A model generated the notes under the pieces. That model saw only the letters and a program-made list of their open reading frames with translations, was not told the DNA's origin and made no database searches. This document shows positions 1 to 10,242 of a DNA stretch of 64,000 nucleotides, in pieces. Position numbers and translations under genes: made by a program. The DNA is taken from positions 62,001 through 126,000 of the forward strand of contig NZ_JAPDRA010000010.1 of NCBI RefSeq assembly GCF_026013525.1, written 5' to 3'. The stretch's first letter is position 1. Every line of letters begins with the position of its first letter. This DNA comes from Sphingomonas canadensis (GTDB lineage Bacteria > Pseudomonadota > Alphaproteobacteria > Sphingomonadales > Sphingomonadaceae).

Positions 1-1
1 C

Positions 2-741
2 GAGGTAGCCGCGCGCCGCCGCGCCACGCCGGTGGCGGACCTCCACGGCCTGGCGCTGGCGCAGACGCCCCCGCGCGGCTTCCGCCAGGCGCTCGATCGC
101 AAGGCGGCGGACGGATACGGCCTGATCGCGGAGATCAAGAAGGCGAGCCCGTCGAAGGGGCTGATCCGCCCCGATTTCGATCCCCCCGCCCATGCCCGCG
201 CCTATCAGGCGGGCGGCGCGGCCTGCCTGTCGGTGTTGACCGACTTCGAATATTTCCAGGGGCATGAGGACTATCTGGTCGCCGCCCGCGCCGCCTGCGC
301 GCTGCCGGTGATCCGCAAGGATTTCATGGTCGATCCGTGGCAGGTGCTGGAATCGCGCAGCATCGGCGCGGACGCGATCCTGATCATCGTCGCCGCGCTG
401 GAGGACGGGCAGATGGCCGAGATCGAGGCTGCTGCGCATGAGCTGGGCATGGACGCGCTGGTCGAGGTCCACGACGCGCAGGAGCTGGAGCGCGCGCTGC
501 GGCTGCGGTCGCGGCTGATCGGGGTGAACAACCGCAATCTGAAGACGTTCGAGGTCGATGTTCAGAAGACCTACGATCTCGTCAGTTCCGCGCCCTCCGG
601 TTGCACCTTCGTCGCGGAGAGCGGCCTCACCAGCCGCGCGGACCTGGATGCGATGGCGGAGCACGGCATCCGCTGCTTCCTGATCGGCGAGGCGCTGATG
701 CGCCAGCCGGATGTCGAGGCGGCGACCCGGGCGATGGTGGG

Positions 742-745
<4 letters not shown>
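2..745 (+). CDS. trpC: Indole-3-glycerol phosphate synthase, 5' end cut by window edge
   Basis: TrpC closes the indole ring of indole-3-glycerol phosphate from CdRP in tryptophan biosynthesis (cytosolic TIM barrel). The reading frame is open to the left edge with plausible TrpC residues (EVAARR...), so the GTG at 32 is internal and the true start lies outside the window. Family signatures are visible: [11 protein letters not shown] near the N-terminus (catalytic Lys, phosphate loop), [20 protein letters not shown] and AESGL. About 247 residues are present; the family is about 260-270, so only a short N-terminal piece is missing. The stop overlaps the moaC start (ATGA), suggesting translational coupling. 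Confidence 0.95.
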
Positions 746-1218
<473 letters not shown>

Positions 1219-1277
1219 AGCTTGCCGCGTTACCCGAAATGGAGGAAGGTTGCCCCGGCCGCTCCGGTGGCTTGGTA

Positions 1278-2258
1278 ATGGTTTCAGGGGTGCCCGCGAT
1301 CCGCGCATCGACGGTAACGAACGGGAATTTGAATGGGGGGGGAGAGGACGAGGTCCCGCCGATCCGCCTCGTCACCCGCCTGCTCTCCGAAATGCAGACC
1401 TCGATCGTCGCGGCGGGCATCCGGGCATTCGACGGCGATCTCGATCGCTTCGTCATCTTCACGCTGATCGTGCGCCAGGGCATGCGAAGCTGGGAGGCCG
1501 CCCCCGGCGAGGAGGATGCCGGCGCCATCTCCACCCATTCGCTGGCCGCATCGCTTTCCCGCCCGTTCGAAACGGTGCGCCGCCATGTGATCGCGCTGAC
1601 CGAGGCCGGGCTGTGCGCGCGCACCCCCTCCGGCGTGCGGGCCAGGCGGCAGGCGCAGGCCCGGCCGGAGATTCGCGAGGCGATGATCGTCGCGCACGAC
1701 AGCCTGGTGCGGCTGGTGGAGGATCTGGCGCGCTTCGGCGTGCCGCTGCCCCCCGCCAGGGCGGGCGTGGCCTATGATCCGGCGGCGGGGCTCCAGGCAT
1801 CGGCCGATGTGATGCTGGCGGTGATCGATTCGAACATGCCCGCGCACAGCGAATGGCTGAACCTGGTGCTGTTCTCTTCGATCCTGTGCGCCAACTCGCG
1901 CGCCATCACCCAGGATCCGGCGCTGGCCCAGACGCATCGCGACCATCGGAACCCGGTTCCCGGCGCGCTGTGGCGCCCGGTGCGCATCAGCGTCCTCTCG
2001 CGCACGATCGGCATCCCCGAATCGACGCTGCGGCGCCACGCCGCCGAGCTGATGCGGCGCGGGTCCGTGATGCGTGCGCGCGGCGGGCTGGTGGTCAACG
2101 AAGCCTGGCTGAACACGCCCCCGGCGGTGGCGATCAGCACCGCCAGCTATCACAATATCCGCCGCATCCTCACCTGGCTGGGCGCGCGCGGCTTCGCCCT
2201 GGATGCCCCGGCCGGCGCCTATCTGCGCGGCCGCCCGGACGACGCGCCCTTCGCCTGA
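1278..2258 (+). CDS. Putative DNA-binding regulator with two helix-turn-helix segments
   Basis: I cannot name the family. Two helix-turn-helix-like stretches are visible: an N-terminal one around THSLAASLSRPFETVRRHV and a C-terminal one around ISVLSRTIGIPESTLRRHAAEL, each followed by a short wing-like segment. This suggests an internal duplication of a winged-helix unit separated by an alpha-helical linker. No ligand or receiver domain is recognisable. The start is uncertain: ATG at 1239 and ATG at 1278 are both in frame, and neither has a well-spaced ribosome binding site. It follows moaC by about 60 bases but is probably a separate function. Confidence 0.6.
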   Translation: MVSGVPAIRASTVTNGNLNGGGEDEVPPIRLVTRLLSEMQTSIVAAGIRAFDGDLDRFVIFTLIVRQGMRSWEAAPGEEDAGAISTHSLAASLSRPFETVRRHVIALTEAGLCARTPSGVRARRQAQARPEIREAMIVAHDSLVRLVEDLARFGVPLPPARAGVAYDPAAGLQASADVMLAVIDSNMPAHSEWLNLVLFSSILCANSRAITQDPALAQTHRDHRNPVPGALWRPVRISVLSRTIGIPESTLRRHAAELMRRGSVMRARGGLVVNEAWLNTPPAVAISTASYHNIRRILTWLGARGFALDAPAGAYLRGRPDDAPFA

Positions 2259-2341
2259 CGCGCCCGCCAATTCGGGTATTCCCTAGGTTGAAGCTCGGAA
2301 TTTCACGTTCCATCCGCGAATTGGTTAACGAAAGCCGAGCC

Positions 2342-2521
2342 ATGGAAACCCAGACCCATCCCCGCGCCGACGCCATCCGCCCCGCCGCGCCGGAGCATCG
2401 CAGCCGTCCGGTGGACGCAGGGATCGAGGAACTGCTGGCCCAAACCGCCAGCCCGGCTCCGGCCCGCCCGCTGTTCCGCCTGTGGGGCCGCAACGGCTAT
2501 ATCAGCCACATGGGATTCTGA
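2342..2521 (+). CDS. Small hypothetical protein (59 aa)
   Basis: A short frame with an ATG and a charged, Pro/Ala-rich N-terminal half. It ends in a hydrophobic/aromatic tail (RPLFRLWGRNGYISHMGF). No domain is recognised. Codon use (GC-rich third positions) is like that of the neighbours, and the same-frame alternative reading upstream has no other signal. It lies alone between a regulator and a PilZ gene; function is unknown. Confidence 0.45.
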   Translation: METQTHPRADAIRPAAPEHRSRPVDAGIEELLAQTASPAPARPLFRLWGRNGYISHMGF

Positions 2522-2633
2522 GGCCCCGGCGCCCGCGCGCGCGCCTCCGAATAGGAGGTTAACGGGGGGCCGGATTAACAGTTTCTTAGTCCGCCCGGCG
2601 GATCGTCCCCCTCGCGGGAAGGGGCGGGACGGA

Positions 2634-3620
2634 ATGTCGGAAGTGCTTGCGTCGGCAACGGTTTTTTCGTTGAGCGCCGATCCACCGGTGCTGGTGCCGC
2701 TTGGCGGCGGGGCCGGTTCGGATTCGCTCGAAAGCGCGATACTGGCCGGTCCTGAGGACCGGATCCAGGTCGCCATCCGGCGCCTCAGCGCCGTGGGCGC
2801 AACACTCAGCGTCGATCCTGAAACCGTCGAGGCGCTGGTCCCCGGCGAGCCCTGGGTCCTGGAGCTGCGCAACGGCCAGCGGATCGAAGGCACGCTTGCA
2901 TGGGCTACCGAGGGCGAGGCCGGCTTCGCCTTCGTCCATCCGGTGGACGTGGTGGGCACGCTGGCGCGCAACCTGGCGATCCTGCCCGCCGAACGCCGCC
3001 GCGTGCCGCGTATCGAGCTGCGCCACACCGTCGGCATCCGTTGCGGCCGCGAGTTCGAGCTTGCCCGCACGCGCAACCTCTCCCAGGCCGGCGTCGGGAT
3101 AGAAACCGCGCTCGATCTCGCGCCCGACGACGCGGTCCAGATCGCGCTCGATGGCCTGCCCACGCTCTCCGGCCATGTGCGCTGGATGCAGGATGGCCAT
3201 GCCGGCATCGCCTTCGACGCGGAGGTCGCGTGGCAGGTGCTGATGCCATGGCTGCGCCACGCCCAGCACAGCCCGACCCAGGGCAGCCCCGGCGCGCCCC
3301 GCCGCGCGCTCCACGACGAGCTGCGCGGCTTCCTGGCCACCCACAAGGACGCTGTCCGCGTCGAGGCGCCGGCGCGCGTGCGCCGCGGCGCCAACTGGTG
3401 GAACGTGCGCGTGCGCAGCCTGACGCCCCAGTTGGTCGAATTCGACGCGAGCGCGCATTTCGAAAAGGGCACGCCGCTGTGGATCGCGCTGCCGCGCATC
3501 GCCGGCTGGCCCGCAACCGTGGTGGAGGGGGAAGACGGCACCTATCTCGCCGAATTCCGCCTGCCCCTGCGCGAGCAGGACTTCGCCATCTTCGCCCCCC
3601 AGCGAAAGGCGCTGCGTTAG
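2634..3620 (+). CDS. PilZ-domain protein
   Basis: A 328-residue protein whose middle third (about residues 120-205) carries both c-di-GMP-binding signatures of PilZ: an RxxxR element (RRVPR) and NxSxxG (NLSQAG), ending in VRWMQDGHAGIAF. The regions on either side look like degenerate beta-barrel repeats of the same fold (RNGQRIEGTLAWATEGEAGFAF; TYLAEFRLP), suggesting up to three PilZ-like units of which only the central one keeps the binding motifs. It is probably a cytosolic c-di-GMP effector. The ATG is preceded by a G-rich Shine-Dalgarno-like stretch (2616-2628). Confidence 0.8.
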   Translation: MSEVLASATVFSLSADPPVLVPLGGGAGSDSLESAILAGPEDRIQVAIRRLSAVGATLSVDPETVEALVPGEPWVLELRNGQRIEGTLAWATEGEAGFAFVHPVDVVGTLARNLAILPAERRRVPRIELRHTVGIRCGREFELARTRNLSQAGVGIETALDLAPDDAVQIALDGLPTLSGHVRWMQDGHAGIAFDAEVAWQVLMPWLRHAQHSPTQGSPGAPRRALHDELRGFLATHKDAVRVEAPARVRRGANWWNVRVRSLTPQLVEFDASAHFEKGTPLWIALPRIAGWPATVVEGEDGTYLAEFRLPLREQDFAIFAPQRKALR

Positions 3621-3700
3621 GCTGTCCCACAGGCCGGAACATGGCGCCTCCCGGCCGGCTCCCCCTTGCATCCGCCGCCCCGCCGCGGCCAAAGCGGGCC

Positions 3701-4888
3701 ATGGCCCTGCTTCCCGTATCCGATGCCCAGCAACGCCTGCTCGCCCTGGCCGGCCCGCTGCCGCCCGAACGGGTCGCGTTGCGTGCGGCCGCCGGGCGCT
3801 GGGCGGCGGAGCCCGTCCAGGCGCTGCGCGACCAGCCCTCGGCCGATATCTCGGCGATGGACGGATATGCGATCCGCTTCGCCGATATGCCGGGGCCGTG
3901 GACGGTGACCGGCGAAAGCGCCGCCGGCCGTGCCTTCGCCGGCAGCGTGTCTGCGGGCGAGGCGGTGCGCATCTTCACCGGCGCCCCCCTGCCCCCCGGC
4001 AGCGATACCGTGCTGGTGCAGGAAGAGGCCGCGCGCGACGGCGCCGCGCTGGCGCTGGCGCTGGCGGGCGAAGGCCCCGCCTTCCGCGGCCGCAACGTCC
4101 GCGTCCGCGGGCTGGATTTCACCACGGGCGACACGCTGATCGCGGCGGGCGACCGGCTCACGCCCGCGCGGCTCGCGCTCGCCGGGGTCGCGGGGCATGG
4201 CATGCTGCCGGTCCGCCGCAACGTCCGCGTCGCGCTCGCGGCCACGGGCGACGAGCTGGTGCCCCCAGGCGCGCCCATCGGAGACGCGCAGCTTCCCGAG
4301 ACCAATCGCGCCATGCTCGCCGCCCAGCTCGCGGACCTGCCGGTGGAGCTGATCGATCTCGGCATCCTGCCCGATCGCGCCGGCGCGCTGGAGGCGGCGT
4401 TCCGCGCGCTCGACGCCGATGTGCTGGTCACTACCGGCGGGGCCTCGGTCGGCGACCATGACCTGGTCCGCCCCGCGCTGATCGCCGCGGGCGCGCACAT
4501 CGATTTCTGGAAGATCGCGCTGCGCCCGGGCAAGCCGATGATGGCCGGGCGGCTGGGCGATGCGGTGGTGGTCGGCCTGCCGGGCAATCCGGTGTCGGCG
4601 TTCGTCACCGCGCTGCTGTTCGTCCGCCCGCTGGTGGCGCATCTGGCCGGCGCCCCGGACCCCTTCCCGCGCCCCCGCGCCGCCACGCTGGGCGAGCCGC
4701 TGCCCGCCAATGGCGAACGCACCGACTATCTCCGCGCGGAACTGCGCGACGGCCGCGCCTATGCCTCCACGATCCAGGACAGCTCGATGCTGCGCACGCT
4801 GGCCCGCGCGGGCTGCCTGATCGTGCGCCAGCCCCATGCGCCGCCCGCCGCGGCAGGCGACTCGGCGGAAATCCTCGACATCGGCTGA
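3701..4888 (+). CDS. moeA: Molybdopterin molybdenumtransferase MoeA
   Basis: MoeA inserts molybdate into adenylylated molybdopterin. The 395-residue protein shows the family hallmarks: SAMDGYAI near residue 50, the GxxFPPGSDTVL-like segment (FTGAPLPPGSDTVLVQEE), the MoCF-domain signature ATGDEL, TTGGASVGDHD and KPMMAGRL...GLPGNPVSAFV. The chosen ATG (3701) gives the usual N-terminus. The frame also reads upstream from an earlier Met, but that adds a Pro/Arg-rich stretch unlike MoeA. It follows the PilZ gene by 80 bases and precedes lexA. Confidence 0.95.
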   Translation: MALLPVSDAQQRLLALAGPLPPERVALRAAAGRWAAEPVQALRDQPSADISAMDGYAIRFADMPGPWTVTGESAAGRAFAGSVSAGEAVRIFTGAPLPPGSDTVLVQEEAARDGAALALALAGEGPAFRGRNVRVRGLDFTTGDTLIAAGDRLTPARLALAGVAGHGMLPVRRNVRVALAATGDELVPPGAPIGDAQLPETNRAMLAAQLADLPVELIDLGILPDRAGALEAAFRALDADVLVTTGGASVGDHDLVRPALIAAGAHIDFWKIALRPGKPMMAGRLGDAVVVGLPGNPVSAFVTALLFVRPLVAHLAGAPDPFPRPRAATLGEPLPANGERTDYLRAELRDGRAYASTIQDSSMLRTLARAGCLIVRQPHAPPAAAGDSAEILDIG

Positions 4889-4897
4889 CCGACGGGG

Positions 4898-4926
4898 TTG
4901 ACGCCTGTTGGAACAATGCGTAAACG
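4898..4926 (+). promoter_or_regulatory. Probable lexA promoter
   Basis: TTGACG at 4898-4903 and TAAACG at 4921-4926 are separated by 17 bases, a good sigma-70-type layout. The -10 element touches the SOS box, so LexA bound there would block RNA polymerase. Confidence 0.5.
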
Positions 4927-4940
4927 TTCCGCGTCTGTTC
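4926..4940 (+). promoter_or_regulatory. LexA (SOS) box, GTTC-N7-GTTC
   Basis: A perfect copy of the alphaproteobacterial LexA operator (two direct GTTC half-sites seven bases apart) starts 33 bases before the lexA ATG. It indicates autorepression of lexA and supports the taxonomic assignment. Confidence 0.9.
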
Positions 4941-4958
4941 TTAGGGAGTGTCTGGCGG

Positions 4959-5636
4959 ATGCTTACGCGCAAGCAGCACGAGCTGATCTGCTTCATCGCC
5001 GATCGCCTGAACGATACCGGCATCTCGCCGTCGTTCGAGGAGATGAAGGAGGCGCTGGACCTCAAATCGAAGTCTGGCGTCCACCGGCTGATCTCTGCGC
5101 TTGAGGAGCGCGGCTTCATCCGCCGCCTCGCCAACCGAGCCCGCGCGCTCGAAGTGCTCAAGATGCCCGAGCGTTCGGACCGGTCCGGCCCCGCCCCTGC
5201 GGCCGAGGCGCCGCCGGCTTCCGCCGCTTCGCGGCCGCTGCCGGCGCCCGCGAATGACGTGATCGAGATCCCGCTGCACGGCCGCATCGCCGCCGGTACG
5301 CCGATCGAGGCGCTGGAAGGCGCGTCGATGCTGCCGGTTCCCGCCGCGCTGCTTGGCGCGGGCGAGCATTACGCGCTTGAGGTCGCGGGCGACTCCATGG
5401 TCGATGCCGGCATCCTCGACGGCGATTATGCGCTGATCCGCCGCACCGAAACCGCACGCGACGGCGAGATCGTGGTCGCCCTGATCGACGAGAGCGAGGC
5501 GACGCTCAAATATTTCCGCCGCGAAGGCGCGATGATCCGGCTCGATCCGGCGAACCGCTCCTACGATCCCCAGCGCTACCGCCCCGATCAGGTGCGCGTG
5601 CAGGGCCGGCTGGCCGGGCTGCTGCGCCGCTATTGA
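4959..5636 (+). CDS. lexA: LexA repressor / self-cleaving SOS regulator
   Basis: LexA represses SOS genes and is inactivated by RecA-stimulated self-cleavage. The 225-residue protein has an N-terminal winged helix ([12 protein letters not shown]...[13 protein letters not shown]), an Ala/Pro-rich linker at about residues 72-100, and a C-terminal peptidase domain. The cleavage-site Ala-Gly (RIAAGTPI), the catalytic Ser in GDSMVDAGI and the Lys in EATLKYF are all present. The ATG at 4959 follows GGGAG and gives the canonical MLTRKQ start. It is preceded by its own SOS box. Confidence 0.97.
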   Translation: MLTRKQHELICFIADRLNDTGISPSFEEMKEALDLKSKSGVHRLISALEERGFIRRLANRARALEVLKMPERSDRSGPAPAAEAPPASAASRPLPAPANDVIEIPLHGRIAAGTPIEALEGASMLPVPAALLGAGEHYALEVAGDSMVDAGILDGDYALIRRTETARDGEIVVALIDESEATLKYFRREGAMIRLDPANRSYDPQRYRPDQVRVQGRLAGLLRRY

Positions 5637-5640
5637 GGCA

Positions 5641-6528
5641 CTATCGGCGGGCGGGGGCCGAGGCTTCCGCCGCCTTTGCCCGCTGCTCGGCGAGTTCCTT
5701 CTTGAACCCGGCCTCCGCGGCGTCCACGACCCGGCCCAGTTCCTTGGCGTCGACAAAGGCCAGCGGATCGCCCGCCAGCAGCCTGCGCCGCTTCTCCTCC
5801 ATGCCGAACACCGTCGGGTGGAAGCTCAGGAATATGTCGGCGCGCAGCCGCCGCAGGGTGGCGAAGCTCCGGCGGAAATCATCCGCCGCATCCGGATAGC
5901 CGGCGTTCCCCACCAGCTTCTGCCCCGCCACCGTGATGCTGCAGGTGAACACGACGTCCAGCGGACGTCCGCCCTCCGCCACCCGCATCGACCAGCTCGT
6001 ACAGCCCGGGGTGTGCCCCGGGGTAGCATGCACCGTGAGGTCGATGCCGGCCAGGCGGACATGCTCGCCATCCGCGATCACCCGGTCCACCGCCACCGCC
6101 GGAAAGCCGAGCAGGTCGTCACGCCCGATCGTCCTTCCTGCCTCCAGGTCCGGCTTGTCCGCCGCGCTGGCGAGCAGCTTGGCGCCGGTGAGCCGCTTCA
6201 GCTCCGCCAGCCCGCCCGAATGATCGAAGTGCGCGTGGTTGATCAGGATGTAGCGCACATCCTCCACCCGGAAGCCCAGGGCGCGGATGTGCGCGGCGAT
6301 CGCCCCGGCACTCTGGGGCAATGCGCCATCGATCAGGACATGCCCCTCCGGTCCGGTGATCAGATAGGCCGAAATGCCGCCGGTGCCGACATAATGGACA
6401 TTCCCCGCGATACGGAAAGGCTCCATCGGCGTGGTCCATTCGGCAATCGCGTCGCTCCAGTCCGGATCCTGCACCGGCGCCGCGCCGATCAGAAGCAGGG
6501 GCATCAGAATGCGGGGTAGCGCGCTCAT
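5641..6528 (-). CDS. Subclass B3-like metallo-beta-lactamase
   Basis: A secreted MBL-fold hydrolase of 295 residues with a short hydrophobic leader (MSALPRILMPLLLIGAAP). All ligands expected for subclass B3 enzymes are visible: HAHFDH (His-x-His-x-Asp-His), PGHTPGCTSW (His196 equivalent), a CS motif (FTCSITVAG) and a late His in LSFHPTVFG. Family knowledge says such enzymes use two Zn ions to hydrolyse beta-lactams, including carbapenems, in the periplasm; activity here is inferred. It converges on lexA with 4 bases between the stops. The ATG at 6528 is preferred over 6567 because it starts directly with the signal peptide. Confidence 0.85.
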   Translation of the reverse strand: MSALPRILMPLLLIGAAPVQDPDWSDAIAEWTTPMEPFRIAGNVHYVGTGGISAYLITGPEGHVLIDGALPQSAGAIAAHIRALGFRVEDVRYILINHAHFDHSGGLAELKRLTGAKLLASAADKPDLEAGRTIGRDDLLGFPAVAVDRVIADGEHVRLAGIDLTVHATPGHTPGCTSWSMRVAEGGRPLDVVFTCSITVAGQKLVGNAGYPDAADDFRRSFATLRRLRADIFLSFHPTVFGMEEKRRRLLAGDPLAFVDAKELGRVVDAAEAGFKKELAEQRAKAAEASAPARR

Positions 6529-6618
6529 CGGTCCATCCTCTCGCCTGTATGCCGCCGTGCTAACCACCCCGCCGGTCCGCAGGCAAAGGACAAAAGCTCG
6601 CCTGAGCCGCTAGATTTA

Positions 6619-8754
6619 CTAGCGGCGGCCGGTTTCCGGCGGCGCAGGGAACAGCCGCACCGGATCGACCCACGGATGCCGGTCGCCCGGCGTCCGCACG
6701 CTGCGCACCTCACCGTCGGCGAAGCGGATCGCCACACCGCCGGTGTGCGCCAGCGTCTCGCGGTCCAGCTTCAGCCAGCGCGGCGCGCATCCCTGCGGCA
6801 GCCGCCGGTCGCTCACCACGATGTCGGCCGACCGGCAGACTGCGGCCATCGCCTCCCAGCGCAACATATAGCTGCTGCGCGTGGCCACGATCCGCCGCCC
6901 GCCCGCGTCGAACAGGCAGATGTCGCGGCTGCATCGCGCCCAGGGCTGTTCGGCGAGCGATCCCAGCGCATCGTCCACCCCGCCGTTCTCACCCAGCATT
7001 CCGCGCACATAATCGCCCGCCCGATCGCGCAGCAGCGCCATGCCCCCGTCCGCAGCGCGCACCGCCAGATGCCGCCCGTCGCCGGTCACCAGCAGGTCCG
7101 GCGCCGGGGTCAGCAACGCCCAGACCAGCCCCGCCGCCAGCGGCGCCAGCCCCAGCCGCCGCGCCCGGCTGCGCCATAGCGCCAGCCACAGCCCGCCGCC
7201 CACGATCAGCGCGAACGCACCGCCCGGCATCGCAGGCAGCGCCGCGACCGCCCCGGGCGCTCCGGCGGTCAGGTGCGCCAGCCCCAGCAACAGGTGCAGC
7301 ACCTGCTCCGCCACCCACCACGCCGGCGCGCCGATCCCCGCCACGTCGAGCAGCAGCGCCAGCGCCTCCAGCGGCATGATCACGAAGGTCGTCAGCGGGA
7401 TCGCGACGATATTGGCGAGCGCGCCATAGACCCCGGCCTGGTGGAAGTGGAACAGCGCGATCGGCATCAGCGCTACCTCCACCACCACGCCCGTCAGCAG
7501 AAGCCCCGCCGCGCCGCGCAGCAGCCGCCGTCCCCGCCCCTCCTCGCGCCGCGCAAACCAGCCGCGCACCCGCGGATGTTCATGCAGCGCCACAATCGCG
7601 GTCACCGCCGCGAAGCTGAGCTGGAAGCTCGGCCCGGCCAGCGCCTCAGGCCACAGCAGCAGCACCACCAGCGCCCCCGCCGCCACCAGCCGCAGCGTGA
7701 TCGCCTCCCGCCCCAGGCTGAGCGCCAACAGCACCAGCAGCGCGGCGATGCAGCTCCGGATCGTAGGCACCTCGGCACCCGTCAGCCAGGTATAGCCCAC
7801 CGCCGCCAGCGCGCCCGCGCCCGCCGCCACCAGCGGCAGCCGCCACGCCAGCGCCAGCCACGGGCTCAGCGCCAGCAGCCGCAGCACGATCAGCATCGCC
7901 GCCGCGGTCACCGCGGTCACATGCAGCCCGCTCACCGACAGCAGGTGCGCCAGCCCGGAGCGGCGCATCGCCTCGGCGTCCTCCTCGCTGATCGCGCCGC
8001 GGTCTCCGGTGGCGAGCGCGCTGGCGATGCCCCCGGCGCTGCCCGCCACCTGCGACTGGATATGCGCCGAGAGCCGCGCGCGCAGGTCCGCCCCCGCCGT
8101 CTCGCCCGGCGCCGCCACCGTCACGGGCGCAAAGCCGCGCCCGGTTGCCCCGATCGCCTGAAACCAGGCGACCTGCGCATAGTCATAGGCGCCGGGCACC
8201 GCGGCGGCGGGCGGCGGCATCAGCCGCGCGCGCAGCCGGATCACCGCGCCGCGCGTCGCGCCGGCGGGAAGATCCGGCTCCGCCAAGTTGACGCGAAGCC
8301 GCGGCGGCAGGCCCGGCACGTCCGCCGCCAGCGTCAGCCGCACCAGCCCGCGCGCGGGAAGCTGCTCCACCCGCTCGATCCGCCCGGTCAGCGTCACGAT
8401 CGCCGCGCGCTCCAGTACGGGCACCGCCACGCTCTCCGCCCGCCACCAGACCAGCGCGCACCCGATCGCCATGGCGATCGCCGCCACGCCGATCGCGCGC
8501 CCCAGCCGCCCGCCGGAAAGCGCCAGCGCCACCAGCGCCAGCCCGCCGCACGCGGCCAGGAACGCGATCCAGTGCGCCGCGCCGGGCAGCGCGAACCACG
8601 CCGCGATCCCCGCGCCCAGCATCACCGGCAGCCACAGCACGAGCTGCTCGCGCTCGGTTTCCAGCCAAAGCTCCAGCCTGTCGCGCAGCCGGGCCGCCGC
8701 GATTTGAAGGGAGACAATGCCCGTGCTAGGGGCGTGCCCGGCTGAACTGGCCAT
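6619..8754 (-). CDS. comEC: ComEC/Rec2-family membrane protein
   Basis: ComEC forms the inner-membrane channel for single-stranded DNA uptake in natural transformation. The 711-residue protein has an N-terminal hydrophobic region, an OB-fold-like DUF4131 segment (about 100-230), then the Competence domain with many membrane helices and the signature [13 protein letters not shown] (about 270). The C-terminal part corresponds to the MBL-like domain but lacks any HxHxDH metal motif, which I recall as common in alphaproteobacterial members. It is divergent from gltX with only about 28 bases between the start codons. Confidence 0.9.
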   Translation of the reverse strand: MASSAGHAPSTGIVSLQIAAARLRDRLELWLETEREQLVLWLPVMLGAGIAAWFALPGAAHWIAFLAACGGLALVALALSGGRLGRAIGVAAIAMAIGCALVWWRAESVAVPVLERAAIVTLTGRIERVEQLPARGLVRLTLAADVPGLPPRLRVNLAEPDLPAGATRGAVIRLRARLMPPPAAAVPGAYDYAQVAWFQAIGATGRGFAPVTVAAPGETAGADLRARLSAHIQSQVAGSAGGIASALATGDRGAISEEDAEAMRRSGLAHLLSVSGLHVTAVTAAAMLIVLRLLALSPWLALAWRLPLVAAGAGALAAVGYTWLTGAEVPTIRSCIAALLVLLALSLGREAITLRLVAAGALVVLLLWPEALAGPSFQLSFAAVTAIVALHEHPRVRGWFARREEGRGRRLLRGAAGLLLTGVVVEVALMPIALFHFHQAGVYGALANIVAIPLTTFVIMPLEALALLLDVAGIGAPAWWVAEQVLHLLLGLAHLTAGAPGAVAALPAMPGGAFALIVGGGLWLALWRSRARRLGLAPLAAGLVWALLTPAPDLLVTGDGRHLAVRAADGGMALLRDRAGDYVRGMLGENGGVDDALGSLAEQPWARCSRDICLFDAGGRRIVATRSSYMLRWEAMAAVCRSADIVVSDRRLPQGCAPRWLKLDRETLAHTGGVAIRFADGEVRSVRTPGDRHPWVDPVRLFPAPPETGRR

Positions 8755-8782
8755 CGATCGTCAAGTCTGGGAGCATGCGCGG

Positions 8783-10222
8783 TTGAGCGCAACTAATGTT
8801 AGCGGCGCCGCCGCGCCCGTCGTCACGCGCTTCGCGCCGTCGCCCACCGGTTTCCTGCATATCGGGGGCGCGCGCACCGCGCTGTTCAATCTTCTCCATG
8901 CCCGCCATCACGGCGGCAAGTTCCTGCTGCGGATCGAGGATACCGATCGCGTGCGTTCCACCCAGGCCGCGATCGACGCGATCCTGGACGGCATGACCTG
9001 GCTGGGCCTGGATTGGGACGGCGACGCCGTGTTCCAGTTCGCCCGCGCCGAACGCCATGCGGAGGTCGCGCGCAAGATGCTGGAGAGCGGCGCGGCCTAT
9101 CGCTGCTACCTGACCCAGGAAGAGCTGGCCGCGATGCGCGCCGAGGCGGAGGCCGCCAAGAAGCCGCTGCGCATCCGATCGCCCTGGCGCGACCGCGATC
9201 ACAACGACACCGCGACGCCGCACGTCATCCGCCTGAAGGCCCCAACGGAGGGTGCGACGACGATCCACGATCGCGTGCAGGGCGAAGTGACCGTCCAGAA
9301 TGCGGAGATCGACGATCTCGTCCTGCTCCGCTCCGATGGCACGCCCACCTATATGCTGGCCGTGGTGGTGGACGATAACGACATGGGCGTCACCCATGTC
9401 ATCCGCGGCGACGATCACCTCAACAACGCCTTCCGCCAGCTTCCGATCTACCGCGCGATGCAGGGTATCGAGGGGGGCTGGGGCGAGCCCGTCTATGCCC
9501 ATATCCCGCTGATCCACGGCGCGGACGGCGCCAAGCTGTCGAAGCGCCACGGCGCGCTGGGCGTCGATGCCTATCGCGACGAGCTGGGCATCCTGCCGGA
9601 GGCGCTGTCCAACTATCTCCTCCGCCTGGGCTGGGGCCATGGCGACGACGAGATCATCAGCCGCGATCAGGCGATCGGATGGTTCGAGCTCGACAGCGTC
9701 GGAAAATCACCAAGCCGGTTCGATTTGAAGAAACTGGAAAACCTGAACGGTCATTACATCCGCTCCGCCGACGATGCGCGACTCGCCGCGCTGGTGGCCG
9801 CGCGCATGGACTTCGAATGTAGCGAATCGGATATCGATCTTCTGCACCGCAGCATGCCCGCGTTGAAGCCGCGCGCCGCGAATCTCCTCGAACTGGCGGA
9901 TGGCGCGGCCTTCCTTTTTCGCATGCGCCCACTGAAATTGGACGCGGATGCAATAGCTTTGCTAGAGGGCGAAGGTCGGGCGCTGCTGGCCCGGACTCAC
10001 GCCGCGCTTGACGCGGCCGAAGTCTGGGATACGGAGGCGCTCGAAGCCGCGGTACGGAAGGTCGCGGACGATGCGGGGGCAAAGCTTGGCGCGGTGGCGC
10101 AGCCTTTGAGGGCCGCGCTGACCGGGCGCAGGACGTCCCCGGGCATATTCGACGTCCTGCTATTGCTGGGACGCGAGGAAAGCCTGGGCCGCATCGCCGA
10201 CCAACTTTCCGTTCCCGCCTGA
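8783..10222 (+). CDS. gltX: Glutamate--tRNA ligase
   Basis: Class I aminoacyl-tRNA synthetase charging tRNA-Glu in the cytosol. About 479 residues; [19 protein letters not shown] (HIGH-type motif near residue 26) and KLSKRHG (KMSKS-type) are visible. The start is taken as TTG at 8783, because GGGAG lies 10 bases upstream and an upstream ATG (8717) would add 22 residues unlike any GltX and overlap comEC. A promoter-like pair, TTGAAG at 8704 and CTAGGG at 8726 (16-base spacer), lies inside the first comEC codons and would place the transcript start after 8717. Confidence 0.93.
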   Translation: MSATNVSGAAAPVVTRFAPSPTGFLHIGGARTALFNLLHARHHGGKFLLRIEDTDRVRSTQAAIDAILDGMTWLGLDWDGDAVFQFARAERHAEVARKMLESGAAYRCYLTQEELAAMRAEAEAAKKPLRIRSPWRDRDHNDTATPHVIRLKAPTEGATTIHDRVQGEVTVQNAEIDDLVLLRSDGTPTYMLAVVVDDNDMGVTHVIRGDDHLNNAFRQLPIYRAMQGIEGGWGEPVYAHIPLIHGADGAKLSKRHGALGVDAYRDELGILPEALSNYLLRLGWGHGDDEIISRDQAIGWFELDSVGKSPSRFDLKKLENLNGHYIRSADDARLAALVAARMDFECSESDIDLLHRSMPALKPRAANLLELADGAAFLFRMRPLKLDADAIALLEGEGRALLARTHAALDAAEVWDTEALEAAVRKVADDAGAKLGAVAQPLRAALTGRRTSPGIFDVLLLLGREESLGRIADQLSVPA

Positions 10223-10242
10223 GTAACGAAAGGACGGATGCG

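Noticed and set aside
2905..5287. Long minus-strand frames over moeA and lexA
   Set aside because: Shadow frames rich in Arg, Ser and Pro; the plus-strand genes have conserved motifs.
8717..8782. Upstream ATG of gltX giving 22 extra residues
   Set aside because: The extension is unlike GltX, overlaps comEC, and falls upstream of a likely transcription start; TTG at 8783 has a well-spaced GGGAG.
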